Part shown: positions 44,120-51,987 of the stretch, piece after piece
Position numbering within the stretch: the first letter of the stretch is position 1
How the letters are laid out: every line of letters starts with the position of its first letter
NCBI RefSeq assembly: GCF_015752285.1
Contig: NZ_JADOUY010000008.1
Coordinates: forward strand, 1 to 64,000
DNA: 64,000 bases
Direction of reading: 5' to 3'
DNA from: Mycetocola_A sp015752285
GTDB lineage: Bacteria > Actinomycetota > Actinomycetes > Actinomycetales > Microbacteriaceae
The notes under the pieces: model-generated
What the model saw: only the letters and a program-made list of their open reading frames with translations
Databases searched by the model: none
What the model was told of the DNA's origin: nothing
Program-made: the position numbers and the translations under genes

Positions 44120-44586
44120 CAGCAGCTTCCGGTCGACTCGTAGCGGTCGAGAACGGCAACCTTCTCGGCGCTCGCCGACGTGTCGTCGAAACGGTAGGTG
44201 AGCCACTCACGCACGAGTCGACGCGCGAGCTCGGCCCCGATGACCCTTTGACCGATGGCGAGCACCTGCGCGTTGTTCGAGAGCACGAGTCTCTCGACCG
44301 AGAAGCTGTCGTGCGCGACGGATGCGCGGATGCCGCGCACCTTCCCGGCCGCCATCGCCACGCCCATTCCTGTTCCGCAGATCAGCAGACCGCGGTCGGC
44401 ATTCCCGGCGGCGATGGTCTCTCCCACTGCGACGCCGACCCGGGGGTACGGAGTGTGCCCGTCGGCGTCGACGCCGACATCCGTAACACTTTCGACGAGG
44501 CCGCTGGCCAGAAGGTCCTTCTTGAGGAGTTCCTTGTAGTCGAAACCGGCGTCATCCGATCCGATGACGATGCGGAGCTTGTCCAT
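44119..44586 (-). CDS. derI: RpiB/LacAB-type isomerase, D-erythrulose-4-phosphate isomerase (DerI-like)
   Basis: 155 residues of the RpiB/LacA-LacB family. RIVIGSDDAGFDYKELLKKD and ADRGLLICGTGMGVAMAAGK with VRGIRASVAHDSFSVERL are the family signatures. Ribose-5-phosphate isomerase B has GTGIGMSIAANK in this place; the GTGMGVAMAAGKV form is the one seen in tetrulose-phosphate isomerases (DerI, EryI). Expected reaction: D-erythrulose 4-phosphate to D-erythrose 4-phosphate, which enters the pentose phosphate pathway. It overlaps lerK by one base. Confidence 0.83.
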   Translation of the reverse strand: MDKLRIVIGSDDAGFDYKELLKKDLLASGLVESVTDVGVDADGHTPYPRVGVAVGETIAAGNADRGLLICGTGMGVAMAAGKVRGIRASVAHDSFSVERLVLSNNAQVLAIGQRVIGAELARRLVREWLTYRFDDTSASAEKVAVLDRYESTGSC

Positions 44587-46310
44587 TACTGTTCCTGTTC
44601 GTTGAGTACTGACGTGATGCGCTGCACGATCAGCGCGAGGGAGTGGGCTCCGGCATCCGGGGTGCCCAGTGACTTCTCGGCGTGCGGACGGGCCCGGCCC
44701 ATGAGCGGAAGCAGTTCCGCGGTTGCGGCGGCAGCGACTGTCGAGGCATCAGCGGCGACGGCCCAGGCGTCCGCAAGTCGGGTGCCGCGTGCGACCTCGG
44801 CTGCGAGGGTGTCGGCGAACGGCACGAGCGAGTCGACCATCGTCTTGTCGCCGCGCACGGCACCGAAGGTGAGGATGCTCTCCGTCGCTGATCGCACTCC
44901 GTCGCTGACCGTCGCTGCAGAGGGCTTCTCCGAATCGCCGAGCCGCTCGCCCACGGCGGTGAGCGCAGCACCCCAGAGTGCTCCTGAGGTCCCGCCGGCC
45001 CGATTCGACCAGGCGTCGGCTGCCCGGGTGAGCACCGTCTGCGCGCCGGCACCCCGGTGGAGAGCATCACGGGCAGCGGCGCGAGCAGCCTGGGCTCCTC
45101 GCTGCATCCCGATTCCGTGATCGCCGTCTCCCGCGACAGCGTCGATCCGGCCGAGTTCGTCGACGTTCTCGTCGATCACCGCGGCGATCGCATCGATCAC
45201 GCGCTGGGCGACCCGGGCTGCTGCCCGGGACTCCTCGCTCGCGTCTGGGATGACGTCGACCGCTTCGAGCTCGTCGCGGACCGGTGCCTGTTCGGCGGCG
45301 GCGACGGAGCCTTTGCGATAGGCAGGAGTGTCTGCTGGCGCACGCCAGAATCCTTCGAGTTCGTCGTCGAGCCAGAACAGGGTCAGGGAGGCACCGGCCA
45401 TGTCGAAACTGGTGACGAGTTCGCCGACCTCGGGGTCGACAACGGTGACCCCAGCTTCTGTGAGCAGCGCGGAGACACGGCGGTAGACGACGAACAGCTC
45501 CTCGTACTTCACCGAACCGAGCCCGTTGAGAAGAACACCCACCCGCTGGCCGTCAGCCGACGTGATGCCGTCGGGCAGTTCGGCGAGCAGCGCAGACACG
45601 AAGAGTTCAGCGAGTCCGTCTGCGGTCGGTACATCCATCTCGTCGATGCCGGGTTCACCGTGGATGCCGATGCCGACACCCATGCGCCCCTCCGGCACGG
45701 TGAAGAGCGGCGCATCAGCCCCGGGCAGCGTGCACCCGGTGAACGCTACGCCGAAGGAGCGGGTGCGTTCGTTGGCCAGCGTAGCCACTCGGACGACCTC
45801 GTCGAGGGAGTAGCCCGCCTCCGAAGCCGCTGCCGCTGTCTTGAAAACGGTGAGATCGCCGGCGATGCCGCGACGTTTGTGCTTCTCGGCGACGGAGGCG
45901 CTGGCGATGTCATCGGTGACAACCACGGTACGGCAGTCGATACCGTCAGCGCGAAGACGGTCCTGCGCCTGGCTGAAGTGCAGGACGTCACCGGCGTAGT
46001 TGCCATAGGTGAGAAGGACGCCGCCACCGAGAGAGGCGGCAGAAGCGACCGAACGGACCTGCTGCGCCGACGGGGACGCAAACAGGTTGCCCATCGCAGC
46101 GCCGTGCGCGAGGCCCTGGCCGACCAGTCCCCCGAAAGCCGGGTAGTGGCCAGACCCACCGCCGGTGACGATGGCCACCGACCCTGGCCGGGATACCGTG
46201 CTCCGGATGACGCCCCCGTGCACGCGGCGGACCTGGGCGGCGTTGGCAGCGACGAAACCGTCGATCATCTCGTCGGCGAAGTCGACGGGGTCATTGAACA
46301 GGCGAGTCAT
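44586..46310 (-). CDS. lerK: Dihydroxyacetone-kinase family kinase, L-erythrulose kinase (LerK-like)
   Basis: 574 residues from ATG 46310, a DhaK-DhaL fusion using ATP. The DhaK part has AIVTGGGSGHYPAFGGLVGQ, GVLLTYGNYAGDVLHFSQAQ and GIGIHGEPGIDEMDV, whose His would bind the ketose covalently. The DhaL part (from about 385) has DAVAGDGDHGIGMQRGA with the Mg-ATP aspartates, and GGTSGALWGAALTAVGERL. In this operon it most likely phosphorylates L-erythrulose at C1; dihydroxyacetone kinase remains the alternative. ATP-type fusion, so no PTS partner is required. Confidence 0.83.
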   Translation of the reverse strand: MTRLFNDPVDFADEMIDGFVAANAAQVRRVHGGVIRSTVSRPGSVAIVTGGGSGHYPAFGGLVGQGLAHGAAMGNLFASPSAQQVRSVASAASLGGGVLLTYGNYAGDVLHFSQAQDRLRADGIDCRTVVVTDDIASASVAEKHKRRGIAGDLTVFKTAAAASEAGYSLDEVVRVATLANERTRSFGVAFTGCTLPGADAPLFTVPEGRMGVGIGIHGEPGIDEMDVPTADGLAELFVSALLAELPDGITSADGQRVGVLLNGLGSVKYEELFVVYRRVSALLTEAGVTVVDPEVGELVTSFDMAGASLTLFWLDDELEGFWRAPADTPAYRKGSVAAAEQAPVRDELEAVDVIPDASEESRAAARVAQRVIDAIAAVIDENVDELGRIDAVAGDGDHGIGMQRGAQAARAAARDALHRGAGAQTVLTRAADAWSNRAGGTSGALWGAALTAVGERLGDSEKPSAATVSDGVRSATESILTFGAVRGDKTMVDSLVPFADTLAAEVARGTRLADAWAVAADASTVAAAATAELLPLMGRARPHAEKSLGTPDAGAHSLALIVQRITSVLNEQEQ

Positions 46311-46353
46311 GTGCGTGGAGCTCCCGGGAAGGTGGGTGGAACAAGGAACGGTG

Positions 46354-46386
46354 GGGAGGGGCGGCCGCGAGCGGCCACCCCTCTCC
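46354..46386. terminator. Intercistronic hairpin between the importer gene and lerK
   Basis: GGGGCGGCCGC (46358-46368) and GCGGCCACCCC (46371-46381) form an 11-base stem with one mismatch and a two-base loop. No T tract follows, so it more likely tunes or stabilises the transcript segments than ends transcription. Confidence 0.5.
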
Positions 46387-46389
46387 TGA

Positions 46390-47757
46390 TCACTGCGCGA
46401 GCGACTGCGCGTCGACCGGGTCGACGGCGCCTGGCGGTGTGCGCCTCGCACGAGCCAGCAGGAGCATGATCACTCCCGAGATCGCCATGAAGCCACCGAC
46501 GATGAACATGGGGACCTCGTAGCTGCCGGTCCAGTCGGCGACAGCACCGGTGACGTACGGAGCCGAGAAGCCTGCGAGGTTTCCGATGGTGTTGATCAGC
46601 GCGATACCCGCTGCGGCTGCCGCTCCGGTGAGGAACTGCGTGGGCAGCGTCCAGAAGTTCGGCAAGGCGGAGAAGATCGCCATGGCGGTAATCGCGATGA
46701 TGGCGATCGTCGCGAACGGCGAGCCGGCGAAGAGGGCGAACGGGATGCTCAGCGCACCGACGAACGCGGGAATCACGATGTGCCAGGTCTTGAGACCGCG
46801 CTTCGTGGCATCCCTGGCCCAGAAATGCAGGGCGATCGCTGCCGGGATGTACGGCACGGCGGTGATGAGGCCCTTCTGGAACGTGTCGAACTCAGTACCG
46901 AACTGGGCCTGGAATCCTTCGATGATCGTCGGCAGGAAGAAGCCAAGTGCGTAGAGGCCGTAGATGAAGCCGAAGTAGATGAACGCAAGCGCCCAGACCC
47001 GACCGCTCTTGAACGCATCACGGATGCGGGCGTGCCCGTTGGCCTTCTCGGTCGTCGCGCGCTCCTTCTCGAGTGCATTGGTCAGCCAGACCTTCTCCTC
47101 TTCGGTGAGCCACTTCGCGTCAGCCGGGCGGTCCTTGAGGTAGAACCAGGCGACGATACCGATGATGATCGCCGGGATGGCGACGCCGGCGAACATGAAG
47201 CGCCAGCCTTCGAGGCCGAAGATGCCGTCCTGTTCGATGAGGATGGCGGCGAGGGGTGCACCGATCACGGTGGTGAGCGGCTGTGCCAGGTAGAACAGCG
47301 CGAGGATCTTCGAGCGGTGGGCGGCGGGCACCCAGAGGCTGAGGAACAGGATAGCGCCGGGGAAGAAGCCGGCTTCGGCGACGCCGAGCAGGAAGCGCAG
47401 GCCGACGAGCTGCTCGAAGTTGCCGACCCAGGTGAAGAGCAGCGCGACGATGCCCCAGCTGACCATGATCCTGGCCAGCCACTTGCGGGCACCGAATCGG
47501 TGGAGGGCGAGGTTCGAGGGAGCCTCCAGCAGGATGTATCCGATGAAGAACACGCCAGAGGCGAACCCGAACTGAGCCGCCGACAGGGCGAGGTCGTCGT
47601 TCATCCCGTTGGGAGCGGCGAATCCGATCGCTGTCCTGTCGAGATAGTTGATGAAGAACATCAGTGCGACGAACGGCACCAGGCGAACGGCGACCTTTCG
47701 GATCGCTGATTTCTCTACCGCTGACTGCGGTCCGGGTCTCGATGTGGTGGAGGCCAC
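46390..47757 (-). CDS. MFS importer of the anion:cation symporter (ACS) type, probable D-apionate or related acid uptake
   Basis: 455 residues from GTG 47757, which has GAAGGAG at five bases. Twelve membrane segments are seen. VALMFFINYLDRTAIGFAAP is the diagnostic N-terminus of ACS-family carriers (hexuronate, glucarate, tartrate, 2-oxoglutarate). GLRFLLGVAEAGFFPGAILF and YLKDRPADAKWLTEEEKVWL are further family marks. The carrier family (sugar acids) agrees with an acid substrate for the operon. It is the first gene of the operon and faces the FadR-type regulator. Confidence 0.85.
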   Translation of the reverse strand: MASTTSRPGPQSAVEKSAIRKVAVRLVPFVALMFFINYLDRTAIGFAAPNGMNDDLALSAAQFGFASGVFFIGYILLEAPSNLALHRFGARKWLARIMVSWGIVALLFTWVGNFEQLVGLRFLLGVAEAGFFPGAILFLSLWVPAAHRSKILALFYLAQPLTTVIGAPLAAILIEQDGIFGLEGWRFMFAGVAIPAIIIGIVAWFYLKDRPADAKWLTEEEKVWLTNALEKERATTEKANGHARIRDAFKSGRVWALAFIYFGFIYGLYALGFFLPTIIEGFQAQFGTEFDTFQKGLITAVPYIPAAIALHFWARDATKRGLKTWHIVIPAFVGALSIPFALFAGSPFATIAIIAITAMAIFSALPNFWTLPTQFLTGAAAAAGIALINTIGNLAGFSAPYVTGAVADWTGSYEVPMFIVGGFMAISGVIMLLLARARRTPPGAVDPVDAQSLAQ

Positions 47758-47850
47758 GTTAACTCCTTCGTTAAATATGAGGGCGGCAACCAGAACCCGG
47801 TGAGAACCACGTCGGTCGCGTAAATGAGTATTCGCCTTTTTCCGTTTCCT

Positions 47851-47864
47851 GTCAACCGGTTGAC
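47851..47864. promoter_or_regulatory. Perfect 14-bp operator of the FadR-type regulator
   Basis: GTCAACCGGTTGAC is a perfect palindrome midway between the divergent importer and regulator starts, immediately before the regulator's ribosome-binding site. GntR/FadR proteins bind such T-G-T-n-A-C-like palindromes. A ten-base partial copy occurs at 48744-48753. Confidence 0.75.
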
Positions 47865-47880
47865 CAAAAAGGGAGTGACG

Positions 47881-48654
47881 GTGGGCGCGCTCGACCCCAT
47901 CCAGTACCGTGGACCCATGCCGGCATATCCTCACGACGCGTCTTCCGAAATCGCCGCGTCCATCGGCTCCCTCTCTGGCGGCACACCGGTCTCCGCGGTT
48001 GCGAAACGGTTGCTCGAGATCTTCACGAAGGGTGACATCGAGCCGGGAACCCGGCTCCCCCCTGAGCGCCAACTCTCGACCACGCTCGGTGTCGGCCGGT
48101 CCGCCGTGCGTGAAGCCCTTGCCGCTCTCGAGATCCTCGGTGTCGTCGATGTCCGACCGGGTTCGGGCACCTACCTCCGCGGTGCGACGAGCGAGCTCCT
48201 CCCCCAGACCCTGAGCTGGGGCCTCATGCTCGGCGAACCACGCACCGTCGAACTCATCGAGGTCCGCGGCGCCCTGGAGATCTATGCCGCCAGGCTCGCG
48301 GCGTCCCGCATCACCGACCAGGCCCTCGAACGACTCGGCCAGCACGTCGACGAGATGCGCGCGAACATCGGCGACCTGCCTGCCTTCGTCGAAGCTGACC
48401 TGCAGTTTCATTCGGAACTGGCCCGCAGCATCAACAACACCGTGTTGTTGGACCTGCTTCAGAGCATCCGGTCCCTCCTACGGGTCTGGGTCGATCGTGC
48501 CGTGCAGCAGCCGGAAGAGGCTGCGGCTGCCATCGAGGAACACGCGGCCGTCTACGCGGCGATCGCGACTCGCGACCCGGATGCTGCGGCATCCGCCATG
48601 GCCGTTCACATGAATACCGCTGGAGCCCGTCTCTCGCGTTCCGTCGCTCCGTAG
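47881..48654 (+). CDS. GntR family regulator, FadR subfamily (apionate operon)
   Basis: 257 residues from GTG 47881, preceded by AAAGGGAG at five bases; the frame stays open upstream to 47824 but would then cover the operator. The N-terminal winged helix is LPPERQLSTTLGVGRSAVRE with ALEILGVVDVRPGSGTYL. The C-terminal FCD domain (VRGALEIYAARLAASRITDQ, FHSELARSINNTVLLDLLQS, then an EHAAVYAAI segment) carries the Asp/His ligand pattern for a metal and a carboxylate effector. It probably senses an acid intermediate and represses the divergent operon. Confidence 0.9.
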   Translation: MGALDPIQYRGPMPAYPHDASSEIAASIGSLSGGTPVSAVAKRLLEIFTKGDIEPGTRLPPERQLSTTLGVGRSAVREALAALEILGVVDVRPGSGTYLRGATSELLPQTLSWGLMLGEPRTVELIEVRGALEIYAARLAASRITDQALERLGQHVDEMRANIGDLPAFVEADLQFHSELARSINNTVLLDLLQSIRSLLRVWVDRAVQQPEEAAAAIEEHAAVYAAIATRDPDAAASAMAVHMNTAGARLSRSVAP

Positions 48655-48743
48655 CGCAATTCGGGCGGGTGCTCCCGTCCGAACGCGTAGCGCGGCCGGG
48701 CGAATCCCCCGCCTGATCCGGTTTACGGCAGTCTGTCGATCCC

Positions 48744-48753
48744 GTCAACCGGT
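48744..48753. promoter_or_regulatory. Partial second copy of the FadR-type operator
   Basis: GTCAACCGGT equals the first ten bases of the 14-base palindrome at 47851. It is followed by GTATTTGAC, giving a spaced half-site. It lies 128 bases before the M6 metalloprotease start. Confidence 0.35.
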
Positions 48754-48871
48754 GTATTTGACAAATCCTCACGAGTAGGCTAGCCGGCATCCACACATCG
48801 AAGTTGATCGCTCGCCGTGCGCCCGCAGATCGTGCAACCGGGTCGCCGAGCACTTGGAGAGAGGGGCGGTC

Positions 48872-50653
48872 GTGCCCAGTCCATTCATCGGTGAAATCTT
48901 CACTTTCCGCAATCCGGATGATTCGGAGGTGACGCTCCGCGGTTGGGGAAACCAGTTCGAAGCCGTCTTCGAAACCCTCGATGGGTACACCGTCGTACCG
49001 GGAAGCGACGGTTTCTATGAGTACGCCTACCTCGCCGACGACGGCGAGTCGCTGCTCCCCAGCGGCAGAAGGGTCGACGAGACCGACCCCGAATCGCTCT
49101 CCCTCCCGAAGCACGTCCGCCTCACGCGCGATGCCGCCCGGATGCACGCCGACGGAGCGCGTTCGGCGATGGGTCCGCCTCCACGCTGGATGCAACGCCG
49201 CCAGCAGGATCGTGCTGCCCGAGACGTGCGCCCGCCAGAGGGCTTGCCGCCCGGGTCGCCGGAGTCGGCAGCGGACGAGGCCCAGGCCGCTGATGACGGG
49301 CCGGACGGAGCTCCTCCGTCCGGCGCAACCACCGGGGACTACCTGGGTCTGGTCCTGCTCGTCGACTTTTCCGACTTTCCGCAGTCGATCGGCCGGCAGG
49401 AGGTCGACGATTTCTGCAACAAGGCCGGCTATTCGGGTTTCGGCAACAACGGATCTGCGTTCGATTACTTCCGGGACGTCTCAGACGGCACACTCCGGTA
49501 CAAGAATCACGTGGCGGCGTACTACCGTGCAGCCCACCCACGGACGTACTACACCGACCCCACGGTCGCGTACGGAACTCGGGCTCAGGAACTCATCCGT
49601 GAGGCTCTCGACAGCCTCGTCGCCAGCGGCTTCAACTTCACCACGCTGACCGCGGACTCGGGCGGTTTCATTCAGGCGCTCAGCGTGTTCTACGCAGGCA
49701 CCCGCTCCAACAACTGGTCGGAGGGACTCTGGCCACACTCGTGGGGTCTCGCCAGTTCGTACTCGGTCGGCGGCGGGCGCCGGTTCTCCGATTACCAGAT
49801 CACCGATCTCGGTACCCAGCTGACGCTGCGGACGTTCTGCCACGAGAACGGACACATGGTCTGCGATTTCCCCGACCTGTACGACTACGACGCCGTCAGT
49901 GTCGGGAATGGCATCGGCCACTACTCGCTCATGTGTTTCGGCGGATCAGATCGGAACCCGGTCCAGGTCGAGGCCTACCTCAAGCATGCGGCCGGCTGGT
50001 CGTCACGCGTCACCACCCTCACCAGCGGCATGACGGCGACGGTCGAGGCAGGAAAAAACGACTTCCTTCTCCACGCGCGGAACGCATCCGAGTACTTCAT
50101 TCTGGAGAACAGGCGCCAGTCCGGCCGCGATGCTGCACTGCCTGACGCCGGCCTGGCGATCTGGCACGTCGATGTGAACGGCAACAACAGCCATGAGCAG
50201 ATGACGGCCAGCCAGCACTACGAATGCTCACTCGAGCAGGCAGACAATCGGTTCGACCTCGAACGCCGGGTCAACGGCGGCGACGCCGAAGATCTGTACG
50301 GTGGCACGGCGTCGTCGTTCGGACCAGCGACCGCCCCGTCGAGCAACTGGTGGGACGGCACCGCGTCCGGGCTCGACATCTCGCAGATCTCCGCCGTCGG
50401 CACGTCGATGACCGTCACCACCAGGGCATCCGGGCCCCAGTGGTACTCGAACGTGGGCGTTGCCAGCGTTTTCGCCACCCACCACGGCCAGAACGCGTGG
50501 GCGAACCTCGCCGGTCTCGGCTGGCGGAAAGTCCAGACGGGCGCCCCAGACGGCGTCACCAACATGCTGGGGGTTCTCGCCCTGGCCCGGGCCAGGAACC
50601 TCACCGTCACCGTCAATGCTGACGCCGGCGCCGTGTTCCAGGCCTACCTCTGA
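48872..50653 (+). CDS. M6-family (immune inhibitor A-like) metalloprotease with a novel C-terminal domain
   Basis: 593 residues from GTG 48872 with GAGAGGGG upstream; TTG 48854 is less likely. Residues 1-110 form an N-terminal domain (FRNPDDSEVTLRGWGNQFEA), 120-155 are a low-complexity linker, then the zinc-protease domain: H324-E-N-G-H328 followed by MVCDFPDLYDYD, which matches the M6 HExxH...PDLYD pattern with Asn for the usual Phe. The last 71 residues (about 523-593) are a separate domain with QNAWANLAGLGWRKV and APDGVTN, which is also encoded alone by the next gene. No signal peptide or membrane segment is seen, unusual for M6 proteases. It leads a three-gene run. Confidence 0.85.
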   Translation: MPSPFIGEIFTFRNPDDSEVTLRGWGNQFEAVFETLDGYTVVPGSDGFYEYAYLADDGESLLPSGRRVDETDPESLSLPKHVRLTRDAARMHADGARSAMGPPPRWMQRRQQDRAARDVRPPEGLPPGSPESAADEAQAADDGPDGAPPSGATTGDYLGLVLLVDFSDFPQSIGRQEVDDFCNKAGYSGFGNNGSAFDYFRDVSDGTLRYKNHVAAYYRAAHPRTYYTDPTVAYGTRAQELIREALDSLVASGFNFTTLTADSGGFIQALSVFYAGTRSNNWSEGLWPHSWGLASSYSVGGGRRFSDYQITDLGTQLTLRTFCHENGHMVCDFPDLYDYDAVSVGNGIGHYSLMCFGGSDRNPVQVEAYLKHAAGWSSRVTTLTSGMTATVEAGKNDFLLHARNASEYFILENRRQSGRDAALPDAGLAIWHVDVNGNNSHEQMTASQHYECSLEQADNRFDLERRVNGGDAEDLYGGTASSFGPATAPSSNWWDGTASGLDISQISAVGTSMTVTTRASGPQWYSNVGVASVFATHHGQNAWANLAGLGWRKVQTGAPDGVTNMLGVLALARARNLTVTVNADAGAVFQAYL

Positions 50654-50686
50654 TCCCCAGCAGCCACGACACAGGAAGAGCCGACC

Positions 50687-50899
50687 ATGTGGACCTTGAT
50701 CAATCAGATTTTCACCTCCCACCACTCCCAGAACGCGTGGGCACATCTCGCCGTCGACGGCGCGTGGCACAAAGTGCTGCCCAACGCTCCAGACGGCGTG
50801 ACAAACGTGCACCTGGTGCTCGCCACCGCCAAAGCGAACGGCAAGCAGGTCTACGTCGTGCTCGATGCAGCCAAGAACATCACCCAGGTCTACCTCTAG
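50687..50899 (+). CDS. Stand-alone paralogue of the metalloprotease C-terminal domain
   Basis: 70 residues starting at ATG 50687 with AGGAAGAG upstream. It aligns end to end with protease residues 523-593: both share HHxQNAWAxLA, a Trp-x-K-V strand, APDGVTN, a VLAxA helix and the closing Q-x-YL. Predicted alternating strands with one helix suggest a compact domain. It has no secretion signal. As the middle gene of the run it could bind the same partner as the protease tail, compete with it, or act as the protease's inhibitor or tag. No name is known to me. Confidence 0.75.
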   Translation: MWTLINQIFTSHHSQNAWAHLAVDGAWHKVLPNAPDGVTNVHLVLATAKANGKQVYVVLDAAKNITQVYL

Positions 50900-50916
50900 C
50901 CGACGGGAACACGCCG

Positions 50917-51276
50917 ATGCCCAACGAAGTCACCATCAGGATCGCCGTCGACTCGGGATCTGACGGACACCTTGCCTCTGCCGGGCAGGCAGAAGCCTCC
51001 CCATCGCCCGTTTCGGTCGACGAGTTGGGTGCACCGGGATCGTCCGGGAGCAGCGCGGGGGCGGCGTCAGGCGACGCCCCGGTTCCGCTCCCACTCGATC
51101 AGCTGAACGGGAACGCCTCCGCCCAGGACTCGTCCGCCCCTTCTCCATCGGCGATCCTGGCGCCGTCCGCCGCTGCCGGTGGCGACGCCCCACAGCCGAT
51201 CCCACTCGAAGAACTCCGGGCGGGCGACGCCGACACGGATACGGATGCCGACGACGACGCACCCACTCCTCGGTGA
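50917..51276 (+). CDS. Acidic low-complexity protein with three heptad motifs
   Basis: 119 residues from ATG 50917, 17 bases after the previous gene. Composition is dominated by Ala, Ser, Asp, Pro and Gly. A motif P-[VLI]-[SP]-[VL]-[DE]-[EQ]-L occurs three times: PVSVDEL (31-37), PLPLDQL (57-63) and PIPLEEL (94-100). The first 17 residues (MPNEVTIRIAVDSGSDG) may form a strand; the end is an Asp/Thr tail (DADTDTDADDDAPTPR). It may be a scaffold or substrate of the metalloprotease. No homology recognised; coding is supported by the repeated motif and operon position. Confidence 0.6.
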   Translation: MPNEVTIRIAVDSGSDGHLASAGQAEASPSPVSVDELGAPGSSGSSAGAASGDAPVPLPLDQLNGNASAQDSSAPSPSAILAPSAAAGGDAPQPIPLEELRAGDADTDTDADDDAPTPR

Positions 51277-51305
51277 CGCATCGAGCGCCACCCTCATCCG
51301 GCCGT

Positions 51306-51677
51306 TCACTCGGGTGGGCAACGCTCCGCGTCGCCGGAATCGAGCGCGTCCAGCGCCTGAAGTGCATCGAGGGCGCGCGCCAGACGGTCGGACTCCCTCT
51401 CGTCCCACCAGTACGGCCCGCGTTCACCGAGTCCCGCTTTAGCGAACCCGACGCGCTCGCGGGCTGCAGCGATCGCATCCGCATCGCCGGCGCGCTTCGC
51501 CGACCGTACGCCGGACCGTCCCCGACCGAGGTGGGATGTCAATTGCTCGACCACGTCAGCAGGAAGGAACGGGTCGGTGCGCCGCCAGCGCCTGCCGTTG
51601 ATGACCAGCCAGCGCGCATCGTCGTCAGTCGTCGATGATCCGTTGCTGTCGGAATCGGTCGAGCCATCGGAAGTCAT
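51306..51677 (-). CDS. Conserved small actinobacterial protein, unknown function
   Basis: 123 residues. The core DARWLVINGRRWRRTDPFLP and AKRAGDADAIAAARERVGFA followed by KAGLGERGPYWW is a widespread small actinobacterial family without a named function (sometimes mislabelled as a biopolymer transporter). It has a basic helical middle and acidic ends. TAGAGT six bases before the ATG indicates a leaderless mRNA. Confidence 0.75.
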   Translation of the reverse strand: MTSDGSTDSDSNGSSTTDDDARWLVINGRRWRRTDPFLPADVVEQLTSHLGRGRSGVRSAKRAGDADAIAAARERVGFAKAGLGERGPYWWDERESDRLARALDALQALDALDSGDAERCPPE

Positions 51678-51683
51678 GGCACG

Positions 51684-51689
51684 ACTCTA
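51684..51689 (-). promoter_or_regulatory. -10 element TAGAGT (leaderless)
   Basis: TAGAGT, six bases, then ATG 51677 on the minus strand. Confidence 0.6.
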
Positions 51690-51779
51690 TTCGCGACGAA
51701 CAGCGTCGTGTCGGATGACGTCACGCACCTGGCGATGACGAACTACCGGTTTAGTCGCAGTAAGAGGAAGAAGAGATTG

Positions 51780-51852
51780 TGCACCCCCCGGGACTTGAAC
51801 CCGGAACCCACTGATTAAGAGTCAGTTGCTCTGCCGATTGAGCTAGAGGTGC
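51780..51852 (-). tRNA. tRNA-Lys (anticodon CTT)
   Basis: 73 bases on the minus strand. Acceptor GCACCTC pairs with the 3' side GGGGTGC (one G-U). The anticodon loop in CTGACTCTTAATCAG gives CTT for lysine codons AAG. The T-arm is CCGGG-TTCAAGT-CCCGG. CCA is not encoded. Confidence 0.95.
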
Positions 51853-51975
51853 ATTTCGAACCCACCGATTGCGCGGTGAACCGAGGAAAACCATAGCATG
51901 CGATCCGCGTGCTCCGCGAATCGAGAGAGCATCGCCAGACGCCCCATCCCCGCTCACCATGGCGGAAGCCGACGC

Positions 51976-51981
51976 TATCGT
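51976..51981 (+). promoter_or_regulatory. -10 element TATCGT of the hisN-type gene (leaderless)
   Basis: TATCGT, six bases (GGAAGC), ATG 51988. Confidence 0.6.
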
Positions 51982-51987
51982 GGAAGC

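Noticed and set aside
45057..46469. 470-residue frame opposite lerK
   Set aside because: Shadow of the kinase gene on the other strand; no conserved motif.
47758..48411. N-terminal extension of the MFS importer frame up to 48411
   Set aside because: It would read through the operator and through the regulator gene in antisense. GTG 47757 with GAAGGAG is the sound start.
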